Shown here: in pieces, positions 20,089 to 31,757 of the stretch | How positions within the stretch are numbered: position 1 is the stretch's first letter | How the letters are laid out: every line of letters begins with the position of its first letter | DNA from: Hemerocallis citrina | Taxonomy: Eukaryota; Streptophyta; Magnoliopsida; Asparagales; Asphodelaceae | DNA length: 64,000 nt | Direction of reading: 5' to 3' | Assembly (NCBI GenBank): GCA_017893485.1 | Contig: CM030367.1 | Coordinates: 141,067,089 to 141,131,088 of the forward strand | Made by a program: the position numbers and the translations under genes | The notes under the pieces: model-generated | Seen by the model: only the letters and a program-made list of their open reading frames with translations | Database searches by the model: none | Told to the model about the DNA's origin: nothing

Positions 20089-20938
20089 TGATATGGATAA
20101 AAATAAAGTTACATCAGGATCGTTCAAATCGGATACGGATCTTAAAGCTCCCAGGGGTAAAACGGTAATTTCAACAGACACAGGCCCGATAAGACAAGCT
20201 GAGCCGTTCTCAAGCTCAGCAACCTGATCCAGCCTGCAGTAGGGACTGTTACAACAGCCCTACCACGAAGGAGTCCAGATTCGTCGAACCCAGTTGAAAT
20301 CCCCTTATTCTAGGGGGTAACTGATTCTATCCATCCATACACAAGGGATGATCTGAAAACTCTATCTCTCCATCAAGAGAAGGATCCAGTGTAACACCCC
20401 ACATTTTATTTTAAATTAAAAATGCATTTTTTCTTGCATGTATGATGCAAATGCAAATTTTTATTCTCATTTTATTACTCTCATTATCTGTTTTTAGCAT
20501 GCATAACTTATTTAGCCTTTTTAGTTAATCTATGGACCAAAATATTAGAATCTAGCCTATTAGGAGAAGAGCCCACTATATAATTAAATTAATTAACTAA
20601 GAAATGAGCCCATGAAGCAAGCCCACTATTAAAATCACAAATTAAGTTAAGTATGCACTAATACATAACAAGTTACACATGTTAGTACACATTTAGAGTT
20701 ATAGAAATGTGTTTATATTTGTTTGTGCATGTTTGCATGCACACACAAATGTATTTGGACTATTTCTTGGGCAAGGGGAGGCGGTTTTTGAGAGAGGAGG
20801 AGAAGAGTGGAGAGTTTGAGTTAATGGAGAGCAGGGAGATGAAGAGATGGGGGTTTTAGGGGTTTAGAACTTGAAGGATTGTATGAATTAATTAGAAGAG
20901 TGGGTAAGATTTTTGCACTTTAGACCCTCCTCAAATTC

Positions 20939-20947
20939 TATAAATAG
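20939..20947 (+). promoter_or_regulatory. TATA box in solo LTR
   Basis: TATAAATAG about 550 bp into the LTR, preceded by GC-containing sequence. A plausible retrotransposon promoter that may still be active as a solo LTR. Confidence 0.5.
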
Positions 20948-22049
20948 AGTCCCATTTCATACATTTCTTTTGCACCAAAAACTTTATTGAAAGAAAGAAA
21001 GAAAGAAAGAAAAGAAAGAGAGTGGGAGTCCTTTTGCTTGGAGGAATTGCTAAAGAAAAGAAGTCATTGCTAGGAGAGGGAGCTTACTAGGAGGAGAAGT
21101 CATTGCTAGGAGTTTATGTTGGAGCTAGAAGTAGTGCCCCATCATTCCTTTCAATTGTTCAAGCTTCACATAAGGTGGATGATCTCTTTCCTTTCTAAAG
21201 TAGGACTTGCGTGCTAAATAGTTAAATAATTAATTAAATGAGATATATGAAAAATCCATGCTAGCATAGTATAAAATGATCATGTTGAGAAGTTGTGAAT
21301 AATTTGTTACCATGCTAATTTTAAAAAGAGAATTCAACTAAGGAATTAATCATATGAATCCTGTTAAAAATGTTTGTAAATTTGTACGTTTCATTTGAAT
21401 GTGTGTTTTTCTTTTAGAACTTGCTAAAGAATGATATTTCGACATGATGATTAAGAAAGAAAGAGAAAAGAGAAAAATAACTCTTTATGTCGACATAGGT
21501 TAGAGATATAATTTTTGTTTAAAGGAGATTCTTTGAGATATTCATAAGAGACATGCTTGTTTTATCACCAAAATGTAACTGGTATAATAGAGTATATGGG
21601 CTAATTTTACTAAGCATGGTTTTAATTTTGAGATTTGGGAAAAAGATAAAATTGTATACATAAGGAAAAGAAAAATTATTTGAAAGTGAAGATATTTCTA
21701 AAAATAAGTTTGAACTTTTGAATCACTGTTTAATATTTATCTCAATCTAAAAGAGATTTGTGTTTCAATATTGTAAAAGAATAAATTAATAAACAAGTTT
21801 GTGAAAAAGAATCGATTTCTGAACAATATGAACAAAAGCATTTTTGAATAATTCTATAACAGTAAGTGTGCATGGACTTCCTGGTTACATAGTGCACCTT
21901 AAGTCCTTTACTGTAGCGGCGCATGTGTGATCTTGGGTCATGGGTTAGAAACTCGGCAATACCCTTTTTTTATTTTCGATTTTTTAAATAAAATTCAAAC
22001 AGTGGACTTTAGTATAAGGGGCTTCAGTTGCCCCTTTGAATTGCCAAGT

Positions 22050-22125
22050 CCATGTGGACTAGATGGCTAGCGGGTGTGGCCTTGGGTGTCGGTTGTACAG
22101 TCACAGGTTCGAACCTGGTGATTGA
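22050..22125 (+). other. tRNA-like A-box/B-box segment in solo LTR
   Basis: GGTTCGAACCTGG at 22106-22118 is a perfect polymerase III B-box. TGGCTAGCGGGTG about 40 bp upstream resembles an A-box. The segment does not fold into a tRNA by eye. A weaker version (GGGTTAGAAACTCGG, about 21940-21955) occurs 160 bp upstream; both precede T-rich runs. They could be old SINE heads or chance. Confidence 0.3.
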
Positions 22126-23958
22126 AAAATATTTTTTTTGTTTTGTTTGTTTTATTTTAATGGTTGGATGAGTTTCAAGGCAAATATAAAATTGGAAATA
22201 AAAGTTCTAATATTCCTATAAAATGAGTTGGAACCTACTAAAATTAGTTTCAAATTTTTTTTTATAATAGAGACTCAAAAAAAGAAAATATGAGATAGAA
22301 AGTAAGTAAAGATTTAAGATTTATTAATAAGAAAGGTATGATTTTCTTAAAGAATAAAAGGAATATATTGTGTGAATTATTTTACTCTTGAAGAGATTGT
22401 ATTTGATTGTTTGAAGATATTTCATGAATTTAAAATTGTAAATGGGATTATGATTGTTGTGATTCATGAATGAACTATGAACAAATAAGAGAACCATGAA
22501 TAATGCTTAATGAGACATGGAACAAATTATGGATAAGTTAGAGACATGAGTATAACAAGTTTAAGACATTGATTATTAAAGGTATGTGGACCCGTGATTC
22601 TTGTGCATGAATTGTTGAGTTTTGGAATTAGTAAAACCTCGTTTCCAACAATGTTGAAATGAGAAGAATTGAGATATAATTTTGAGATATGGAATTTGTG
22701 AATAAGACCGGTAGGAGGTAAGACTAATTCTAAGCTTGGAAATCTATTCATATCTTGAACTAAATAATTAGGCACATCAGTGACGATGTAGTAAACCTAG
22801 GCAAACATAAGTGGGTTGCTCTATATAGTCGGCGGTGGATCCCGTGACTATAGACCCAGTTGGTGGACTGTGATTGCTCCGTGGGAAACGAACTTTTATT
22901 TTTTTATACCGGGGCTAGAGGGTCACTTGTGGGATGATTCGCACGATATAATAGCCAGAGAGACTGGGATCTATTATAATTGCCAGAGAGGCTGAGATCC
23001 ATATCCGTAGAATGATCTAAACCTTGTTTTATCACTGGGTAGTTTCATGACGAGGGATCGAACCCTTTATTGTGGAGTACGTAGGTGCTTGCCCTTGGAC
23101 CTATGTAGTATGGGATGCATAGAATCCGAACAAGTGTGCATTAGTGTCATCCTAGAATAAAATGTATGCATTAGGCATTAAGGTATGGCATACACTTACA
23201 TGTTTAGTATAGTCACAATTTAACACTTTATTCATTCAACTGTTGTGATTTTTTTTGTTAAAGTATTGAGATCGTTGTACTGTCTACGGCATAGAGAGGA
23301 TAACCGTGTATCACATTTCGGCGGTTGTAATCAACTGACGTACCCACAGTCTTACATGTAGGTAATGGAAGTTCATGAAGCAATAAAATGGATATGCTGG
23401 TACTATTCTGTTTAAAGATGTTGTATTTATTTCATTGTAATCTTTTATTCTTCCGCTATGTAAACAAAGTGTACAGTAACTCTGATGTATTATTGAAAAA
23501 GTTTTAAATTTCCTTGTAAAATTGTACGAAGTGAAGTAAAGATCCTGTGAAATCTCGAATTCATTCTTATTTAGAATTCGGGGCATTACATCTAGTCCCG
23601 ATCCCTTCACATGGGTGGCTAACCCTAACCAACTCTATCCTATCACCGGGAAGTAGAGATTCATCCTTATCTCGAAACTGGTTCCTAAGGCGACTGTATA
23701 AACCCCTCTCCTCCACCGTTACAAGGTAATCAATCTTTCTATACCAAAAGCTCTTTCATAATCATTCAAATTACTGACAAAAGCGTTAGAGGGTGTGTCG
23801 CCGGAATCAACCCTGGTGTCTCGCACTTTTTGCAGGTCACAGCAGTAGCGGGAACCAGTCAAACACTGGTGAAGGTATTCATGTTTGACTCATTCGATTT
23901 TCTACGAACTCACAAATTCTATCTGTTTGCTCCCACACCGAAATCAGCAGCAACAGAT

Positions 23959-23966
23959 TGGCGTCG
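23959..23966 (+). other. Primer binding site of element B (tRNA-Asp-like)
   Basis: TGGCGTCG just after the 5' LTR, one mismatch from TGGCGCCG, which is complementary to the 3' end of tRNA-Asp and is common in Tat/Athila-type elements. The wider context TTGGCGTCGTCTGTGG is typical. Confidence 0.6.
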
Positions 23967-24026
23967 TCTGTGGAAAATCTCGAATAGCAACCCAGCCTCT
24001 TCCACCAGTCAAGACAGTCCCGAGCC

Positions 24027-24659
24027 ATGCCTCCAAGGAAGGGAAAGTTAGCAGTCTATAGCCGTCGGGCCACTCCCGCTTCTCTTCCTCCTCCGCCACC
24101 GGAGGATCCCCTTCAGCCCGTCAAACCGGTCCAGCAACAAGGGGTACCTCATCCTCAACCCATCCATCCACTGCATCCTGGACAACCTCTTCTTCAACAA
24201 CCTCGGCCTCAGCAGGCCCCCCGGGGTCTCAAGAAGTTGGCGCAGGGACCTCTCATTCTAATCAACAAAAGCAACCCAACCACCATGATCATGTCTCGGT
24301 AGACAACCCATCCACCGACTCCATGGCATCCCATAACCCTAGGGCATCGGGAGATCTTCGCATCATCATCATCCCCCGGCAGAGTGTGGAAGATCTTCGC
24401 CACTGCTTGGAAGAGAGGCAGGCCCGTGAAGGGGGCTCCTGTCCAAAACGTCCAAGGGCTCAGTCTCCCTGCAAACACGGTCGCAGAAGGTCCGCTTCTC
24501 CTAGGAGGCGGAGGGAGTCCCCCCAACAGCGTCAAAGGAGGAGTCGTTCTCCTGCTGGTCGACCAGCCCTAAAGGACCAGAATGCGCCCGTCACATGGGC
24601 AGAGTTTCAAGACTTCCAAGTGGCAGTCTTATGGGCCCTCAATGTCGCCCCAAATAACG
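24027..24659 (+). pseudogene. gag: gag of element B, N-terminal part
   Basis: The start MPPRKGKLAVYSRRATP lies about 70 bp after the LTR. A proline/glutamine-rich stretch follows, then a frameshift at about 24230-24250 moves the frame to one with an Arg/Ser-rich basic region (PRRRRESPQQRQRRSRSP) and WAEFQDFQVAVLWALNVAPNN. There the reading is cut by the Tekay-like composite at 24660. The rest of gag resumes at about 38260. Disordered basic N-termini are usual in Tat-type gag proteins. Confidence 0.7.
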
Positions 24660-27600
24660 TGTCATGCCCCGCTTCCCAAAAAGAATACGGAATACGGATA
24701 CGTAACAAAAACCCAGCGAATGATTTTCATCATCCATAAGCTGTTCAGGAATTTTTACAATATTTCACAAGATAATCAGAGTCGGAAATAAATATACAAC
24801 CAGGCATGCATAATTGAAACAATATACCAACAGAAATTACTTGAAACCAAATACGATAATCTTAAATAATCAAATTTTGAACAAGTCAAATATCTTGGGT
24901 CAAATTATCCAAATACAAGATAAATATCCAAGTAATCAAGTACATCTTATTCAAGTTCAAGCAACAATAATAATAATAAAATCATAAAGCATGAAATCCA
25001 ACACTAGTACATCATCTCGCCAATACCATCTGGTAGCCGACCATCCTGATCTGCAATTAGTAAATTTGCAGGAGAATGAAGAAGAAAAATAAGTACCCAT
25101 CAATTGCAAGTTACGGACCACTTATAATGTAGGATACAAATACATGGGATAGGTAAATCTAAGTAACAAACCTAGCATGGTATAATCATGAATACAGAAT
25201 ATAAATCATAGCATGGCATGATGAGCAAGTATAATAGCATGTGTCGAGTGTCAAGAATCATGTAATCATGTAGCATGTATCAAGTATCAAATCTCATGTA
25301 TCATGTAGTCAAATATCAAGTCTCATGTATCATGTAGTCAAGTCTCAAGTGGGCATGTATCATATTCAAGTATTAAGTTTCCAGTATCATGTATCAAGTC
25401 TTGTAGTTATTACTATCTAGGTAGCACTTCAAGCGCCCCAAAAACAAAACACATGGTTGCTATAACAAACAGTTTTGCTTTAGATTTCACAGGGGACCAT
25501 ACAGGGCAGTATACTCAGGGACAAGCTCCAAGTATCATGTAATCATGTATCATGTAAACAAGCTCCAAAACCCAAACAAGCTCCAGTGTCATGTGTGTAC
25601 GTGTCATGTATATCGTGTCAAGCTCCACATGTAAACAAGCTCTAATAACTACTAGGTTCTTCCGAGTACACGTTTCTGCACTATCCACTACTAGATCTTT
25701 CCCTTAACCCCGGCTTGGTAAATTTGTTATTAATGTCAAACAAGCATGGAGGTATGCAAAATATATCAAGTATATAATGTCATGATCATGTAATAAGTTC
25801 AAGTTGCAAAATAAACATATACGTGTGCAAGATATCTTATAAAAGAACTAAAATAAATAAATCTCAAGTTCAAGACAGCAAAACCATACTGTAGTAAAAC
25901 AGTGATTTCCAGTGTTACAAACATCCAAATCTAGATCCTTCGAAGGATCTGGAAAATAGACTTCCACACGAATCCATCGAATATAAATAAGTCATATAGT
26001 ATTTCAGAAAAAGAAGTTTCAAAACTGATTTGAATACAGAAAATAGGTTCAGCCAGAAATCAGGAAAACAAATTCAAGAATAGGAAAACAGCATGAAAAT
26101 ACATTAAATAAATCCACGAAAAATCTGGAATATTCCCCTATATGTCCAGTATCTAAATATAAAATTTCATAATTTTCCAGTGAAATTAAATCAGTCATCA
26201 AAAATAAGAAAGCATCAAGAAACCATAGTTTGGCAAATCTGGAATTTCCAACACTGCTGTACGAAAACTATGATATCTCGCAACCAGTGAAGCAAAATCC
26301 AATTCCGCCAAAAGGATATGAAAATAGATAAAATATACTAACTTTCATATTTCACAAATATTTTTCATACAGAAAAAGAAATCATAGTGAAAATAAGGTT
26401 CTTTACAGAACAGCGAGCAAAATACAGTAAGTATAGATTTCATAAACGAGCATCAAACAACACATAAAACTCATCAATAAAATTTACCAAAATTCTAGGT
26501 AATCCCTAACTAGATAAAGAAACACTGACCAAAATTTTGGTTCAAAATAATATATATAGCATAGTTCTTTAAAATGATTTGTCATAAAAATTACCGAAAA
26601 ATAATATCTGGAAAAGGTCGACACCGCTGTAGTAAAACAGTCATAACTCACTAATACGATATCAAAATCAAGCAAGATCAGAAAGGTTTGAAAATAGACG
26701 AAATTCTCTAAAACTCATGTTTTATACCAAAATTAAGATACTGACTTTAAAACAGTCCAAAACAGCAAACAAAACAGATCAGCGACAAAATACAGATTTT
26801 TTCCCTTTAACAACAACTCAACATATATCATACAAAACTTGTTCAAAACACAACCAAACATAAATTCGAGTCTACAAAGTGTCTAGACATCATAATTTAG
26901 GGTATCTAGCATGTCCACACCAAATATATCACATGGGTCTCAACCAAAATACGAGTTCTCACAAAAGTCTCGCATACATGATCAAAATCAAGAATGGGTA
27001 AAACCTAAGTTAATTCATATCCATATTGTGTCGTGAGTCATCTATGGTCAAATTTTCGTAATAGAGACAAAACTCATTAAGGATAACACAAATAAGAGTC
27101 GTCTCTAGACCCAACTACACTATAGGTGGTATTTTTGACATGTATCAAACAAATGAATTGGAGTACAAGTTACTTGCCTTATTCAGAGATGATGAATGAT
27201 GAAAACCAAGAGTAACGAGCAAAACCCACGAACAAAAATTCACGAATCAACGAATCCAAGCAACTAACCCTCGAATAACTCGCATGATCCCACGTGCGAA
27301 CTCTCAAGCAAGCATGAAAGAGAGAGACCAAAAGAGAGAGACGGCGGATAAGATGCGGGATGGATGTTCGGCTAGGGGATGGAGTGGTGGTGCGGCAAAG
27401 TGAGGGGGATCGGGATTTGGATGTAGGCCGAAAGAGGGGAGATGAGGGCTGTCGGGTTTGGGGTGTTGCCGGGTGTGCACAGACCGGGAAGGGGGTGGTT
27501 GGGTGCTGGCTGGGGCTGTGTGCGGGTCGCAAGCAAGGAGAGGGAGAGAGAGGGAGGCCGAGTTTGTGGAGAAGGGGAATTAGGGTTAGGGTTTAGGGTT

Positions 27601-28055
27601 TAGATGAGAGGGATTAATATATAGGGTTTAGTTGTGAGTTAATGGGTTAATGGGTATTAGGAGTAGTAGTGGGTTTACCCAATGGGTTTTGGATTTTGGA
27701 TTTTGGGTTAATCAAATAGGAATACAATTAGGATTGAGAATTTTATTTGGCTTTGGAAATCTAATTAGGGATCAAAATAATAGGATTGGGAAAATAGGAC
27801 AACCAATCACCACCACAAACACCCAAGAAAAATACAAAAAAATAAAGAGAACGAGACCAAAATGAAGAAAGAACAAAATAATGAAGAACGAAACAAAAGA
27901 GACAACCAAACACACACAAAGAGCTCAAAATGAAATATAACGAATATATATTGAAAACAACTCCAATATACGGTTCAGAAAAGAATACAAGAGAGAAATT
28001 ACACCAAAACGAAAAATACACTCAAAAATACACAAAATGAAAAACAGGGGTTACA
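24660..28055 (-). repeat. LTR L1 of composite G2 (3' LTR of pol copy 1)
   Basis: 3396 bp, TGTCATGCCCC at the left and CAGGGGTTACA at the right, matching L2 (31758-35085). It contains a minisatellite-like stretch of CAAGTATCAAGTCTCATG and ATCATGTA words (about 25240-25400), repeated AAGCTCC words (25520-25640), and a GC-rich part (27280-27600) ending in a short TTAGGGTTTAGGG run. No gene. Confidence 0.85.
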
Positions 28056-28068
28056 ATCCTACCCACCT
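28056..28068 (-). other. Polypurine tract of pol copy 1
   Basis: The minus strand reads AGGTGGGTAGGAT immediately before LTR L1. The same sequence stands before L2 at 35086-35098. Confidence 0.6.
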
Positions 28069-28151
28069 ATAAAAAGAATTTCGTTCTCGAAATTCAAAAA
28101 GAAGATACATAGGGTAACCCCAAAACAACCAAAAGAACAAAAAAAACAAAA

Positions 28152-31100
28152 CTACCCAAACAAATGAAGAAACTTCTGCTGAATATCCTCCTCCAGCTCC
28201 CAAGTCGACTCACCAGGCGAGTGAGGATTCCTAGTAACACGAACCAACTTGATGACCTTGTTCTTAAGCACTTTCCCCCGCCGATCCACAATAGCAACTG
28301 GCGGAATCTCACAAGTCAAATCCGGCTGAACGGTCAACTCAGAATAGTCGATCACACTGTTCTCATATCGGATATATCTCCTGAGTTGTGAGACATGAAA
28401 AACATCGCGCACTCCTGATAAAGCTGGCAGCAAAGCAAGATGATAGGCCACCTTGCCTACTCGCTCCAAAATCTCAAATGGTCCAATAAACCTAGGGCTA
28501 AGCTTGCCTCCACTACCGAACCGAATGAGACCACGCCACGGAGATACCTAAAGGAAAACATGGTCACCAACAACAAACTCCAAAGCTCTCCGATGGACAT
28601 CAGTCCACCGCTTCTGCCTGTCTTCAACTGCCTGCAAGCGCTTCCTGATCTGAACCACAACCTCCACTATCTTGGTGATCAACTTCGGACCCAACATCTG
28701 GCTCTCACCAATGTCAATCCAGCACACTGGTGATCTGCACTTCCGTCCATAGAGTGCCTCGAACGGAGCAGCTTTAATACTGGCTTGAAAGCTGTTATTG
28801 TACGAGAACTCTACGAGATGCAAATGATCCTTCCAAGACCCACCAAACTGAAGCATACATGACCTCAACATGTCCTCAAGAATCTGAATAGTCCGCTCTG
28901 ACTGTTCATCAGTCTGGGAATGAAAAGCTGTACTGTACTTTAATTTACTCTCCAAACTGTTCTGAAGACTCTACCAGAACTGAGATCTGAATTTCGTATT
29001 CCTGTCGGATACAATACTGACCGGAATCCCATAAAGTCTAACAATCTCTTGCATATACCTCTCAGCTAGGCTCTCAGTATACTGATCGACACGAAAGGGA
29101 ATGAAGTGAGCACACTTCGTCAAGCGGTCCACAATCACCCAAATAGCATTATGACTCTTAGGACTCCTCGGCAAAGCGGTCACAAAATCCATAGTGATAT
29201 GTTCCCACTTCCACTCTGGAATAGGAAGCGGTTGAAGAAGTCCAGCGGTCCTCTGATTCTCTGCCTTAACCAGCTGGTAGACCAAACACTGAGAAACAAA
29301 CCGAGCAACAACCCTCTTCATACCATGCCACCAGAAATGAAGCTTCAAATCCCATTACATCTTAGTACCGCCAGGACGGATAGAATACGAAGACTGATGA
29401 GTTTCTTCAAGCAACCTCTGACGAACTTCACCCTTAGGGACACACAACCGGAGAACCAAAACGAAGCGAACCATCGGCATGAATAACCATGTCTGTCCTG
29501 GACCCAGACTCAACCTCAGCTCGAAAACTCTGCAACTGTGCATCACCAGCCTGTGCCTCTTTAATCTAATCAACAAGAGACGACTGCAGCTGGAGCGCCA
29601 AACAACTCCGACCAGAACTCGGTAACAAAAAAAACCAACTCCAACCTCCTCATCTGCTCAATGAGATCACTCTGCTGAGTAAGAAACATAACTGCCGGGC
29701 TCCTGTTCAAAGCATCTGGTACCAAGTTTACTTTACCAGAATGGTATTGCAAACTGATATCATAATCGGCCATAAGTTCCAACCAGCGCCTTTGCCTCAT
29801 GTTTAACTCCTTTTGGGTGAAGACGTACTTGAGACTTTTGTGTTCTGTAAAGATCTCCACTCGGTCTCCAGGTAAATAGTGTCTCCACAGCTTCAAAGCA
29901 TGAATCACTGCCGCTAACTCCAAGTCATGTGTAGGATATTCTTCTCATGCGGCCTCAACTGCCTTGATGCATACGCAACGACACGGCCCTTCTGCATAAG
30001 AACTGCCCCAAGACCCTTACCAGAAGCATCACAGTGAATTACAAATCTGCCTGAAGCATCGGGAATAGTCAACACAGGCGCTGATGTAAGTCTGTTCTTC
30101 AACTCAACAAAAGCCTCATTGCACTCATCAGAACAACAAAACTTCTGATCCTTCCCCGTCAATTTAGTCAACGGTCCTGCTATTTTCGAAAAATCCTGGA
30201 CGAACTTCTGATAATAGCTAGCCAAACTGAGAAAACTCCTGACTTCTGAAACTGACTTGGGAATAGGCCAATCATTCACAGCCTCAACCTTGGCCGGATC
30301 CACAGAAACACCATTGCCAGAAATAATGTGCCCCAAGAAAGAAATCCCGTCGAGCCAAAACTCGCACTTGCTGAGTTTCCCATATAGCTGATTCTCTCTC
30401 AAAGTCTGCAGAACCACTCTAAGATGCTCAACATTATCTTCCCGATTCCGAGAGTACACCAAAATATCATCAACGAAGACCACCACAAATCTATCCAAGA
30501 ACTGAGAGAAAACCCAGTTCATAAGACTCATGAATACAGCCGGCGTGCTCGTGACCCCGAACGACGTCACAAGATACTCATAGTGCCCGTATGTAGTCCT
30601 GAAAGCAGTCTTCTGTATATCCGCAGCCTTCACCTTGACTTGGTGATACCCAGAACGAAGATCCAACTTCGAGAAAATAGCAGCCCCACACAACTGATCA
30701 AACAAATTATCGATCCTGGGCAGCGGGTACCGATTCTTTACAGTAACTCTATTCAGTTCTTGATAATCCATGCACAGTCGACGAATACCATTCTTCTTGT
30801 CAACAAAAAGGACTGGAGCACCCCAAGGTGAAACACTAGGTTTGATGAAACCCTAATCAAGCAACTGTTAAATCTGCACCTTAAGCTCTGCCAGCTCAAC
30901 CAGTGTCATCCTGTAGGGACTCTTCGATATCAGTGCTGTTCCAGACTGAACATCAATACCGAATTCTACTTCCCTATCAGGGGGTAAGCAAGGCAACTCA
31001 TCTGGAAAAATATTCAAGAAATTCCGAACTACTAGAGGCACGGCCTCACAGCCTGAGTGCAATTCCATCACATAATCCACCTGTTCAACTGCAGTCTTTG

Positions 31101-31500
31101 CTCGGCCAAGGAAAGACTCCCTGGCATGGAACTCGAATTCTGCTCGATCTGGAATTCTGAAGACAACTTTCTTGGTACGGCAATCAATAATGGCATGGGC
31201 TTCACCCAACCAATCCATACCGAGAATAACGTCGAATCCCGAGTTTCCAATTATAATCAGGTTGGTTTTGAAATCTGCGTCCCCAATAACAATGGAACAT
31301 TGCCTGCACTCACGCGAACATATGACAACTCCATCACCTGTCACAATGTTCCAAGCCTCTGACATGTTGTTGCACTCCAACTGATGGCAAGCGACATATT
31401 GAGAGGAGACAAAAGATTGGGTTGCCCCAGAATCAAAAAGAACTTGAGCAGGGAAAGAGCACACAAGCACAACACCTAAGATAGAAAGCAAAAGAGACAA
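28152..31500 (-). pseudogene. pol: pol copy 1 of G2: protease, RT, RNase H, integrase, chromodomain-like end
   Basis: In minus-strand order: aspartic protease with LFDSGATQSFVS and the FDVILGMDWL motif (30868-31500); reverse transcriptase with FVDDILVYS and [10 protein letters not shown] (29914-30771); RNase H with FTEHKSLKYVF, where Asp of the usual TDHKSL is Glu, and [16 protein letters not shown] (29570-29923); integrase with MDFV, SDRNTKF and QTDEQSERTIQ as its D, D and E regions (28548-29348), though the zinc site has CLVYQ in place of CxxC; and a tail with VFHVSQLRRYI and STWELEED (28152-28469), like the Tekay/Del chromodomain end. Two close stops separate protease from RT, and further stops or frameshifts separate the later domains. 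Confidence 0.85.
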
Positions 31501-31735
31501 AGAAAAGAATGGATGACACCAAAATCAAGGAATATGGGTACGAGAAGAATGAATTCATATCCAAAAAGAAATCAAATAAGAAGGGATCAAAAAGAATGGA
31601 ATAAGGCTATATCCAGATCAATGTCGGTAATATTTGATTCATTTATGCATGCATGTCGGTGAAATGTTGCGCAAATTCCAGTTCGAGCCAAGCTTGTCTA
31701 ATATATTAGGCAACTATTATTTAGCCAAACTTGGT
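31501..31735 (-). other. Residual 5' internal region, gag missing
   Basis: Only about 235 bp separate the protease from the primer site, where a gag of about 1 kb would be expected. Nothing recognisable as gag is present. Confidence 0.5.
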
Positions 31736-31747
31736 GCTCTGATACCA
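31736..31747 (-). other. Primer binding site of pol copy 1 (tRNA-Met type)
   Basis: The minus strand reads TGGTATCAGAGC about 10 bp inside the end of LTR L2, so L2 acts as the 5' LTR of pol copy 1. Confidence 0.85.
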
Positions 31748-31757
31748 TTAAAAACCC

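Larger units (their letters stand above)
20390..23590 (+). mobile_element. Gypsy (Tekay/Del-like) solo LTR
   Basis: A 3.2 kb block starting TGTAACACCCCACATTTTA and ending TTCGGGGCATTACA, flanked by TCCAG and TCTAG (one mismatch), inside the 5' LTR of element B. It has no primer site, polypurine tract or protein domain, so I read it as a solo LTR left by LTR-LTR recombination. The TGTAAYACCCC...GGGGCRTTACA ends resemble those of the TRIM and of Tekay-type LTRs. A TATAAATAG box lies at 20939-20947, followed by a (GAAA)n run near 20988-21020. Confidence 0.75.
20089..23955 (+). repeat. 5' LTR of element B, split by a solo LTR
   Basis: The two pieces 20089-20389 and 23591-23955 together match the 655-bp 3' LTR. 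They share GGGGTAAAACGGTAATTTCA, CTTATTCTAGGGGGTAACTG and GCTCCCACACCGAAATCAGC. Confidence 0.85.

Noticed and set aside
22050..22125. Functional tRNA gene
   Set aside because: The B-box is good, but acceptor, D and anticodon stems cannot be drawn and no anticodon loop is evident.
20390..23590. Complete LTR element with its own internal region
   Set aside because: I looked for a repeated terminus, a primer site and a polypurine tract inside and saw none, so a solo LTR is the simpler reading.
27179..27600. Open frames on both strands in the GC-rich part of LTR L1
   Set aside because: They are low-complexity Pro/Ser or Gly/Arg frames in LTR sequence, also present in LTR L2, and have no domain.
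27579..27602. Telomere-like TTAGGGTTTAGGG run
   Set aside because: Only about three units, inside an LTR and repeated in the sister LTR near 34623. It is too short to be an interstitial telomere.
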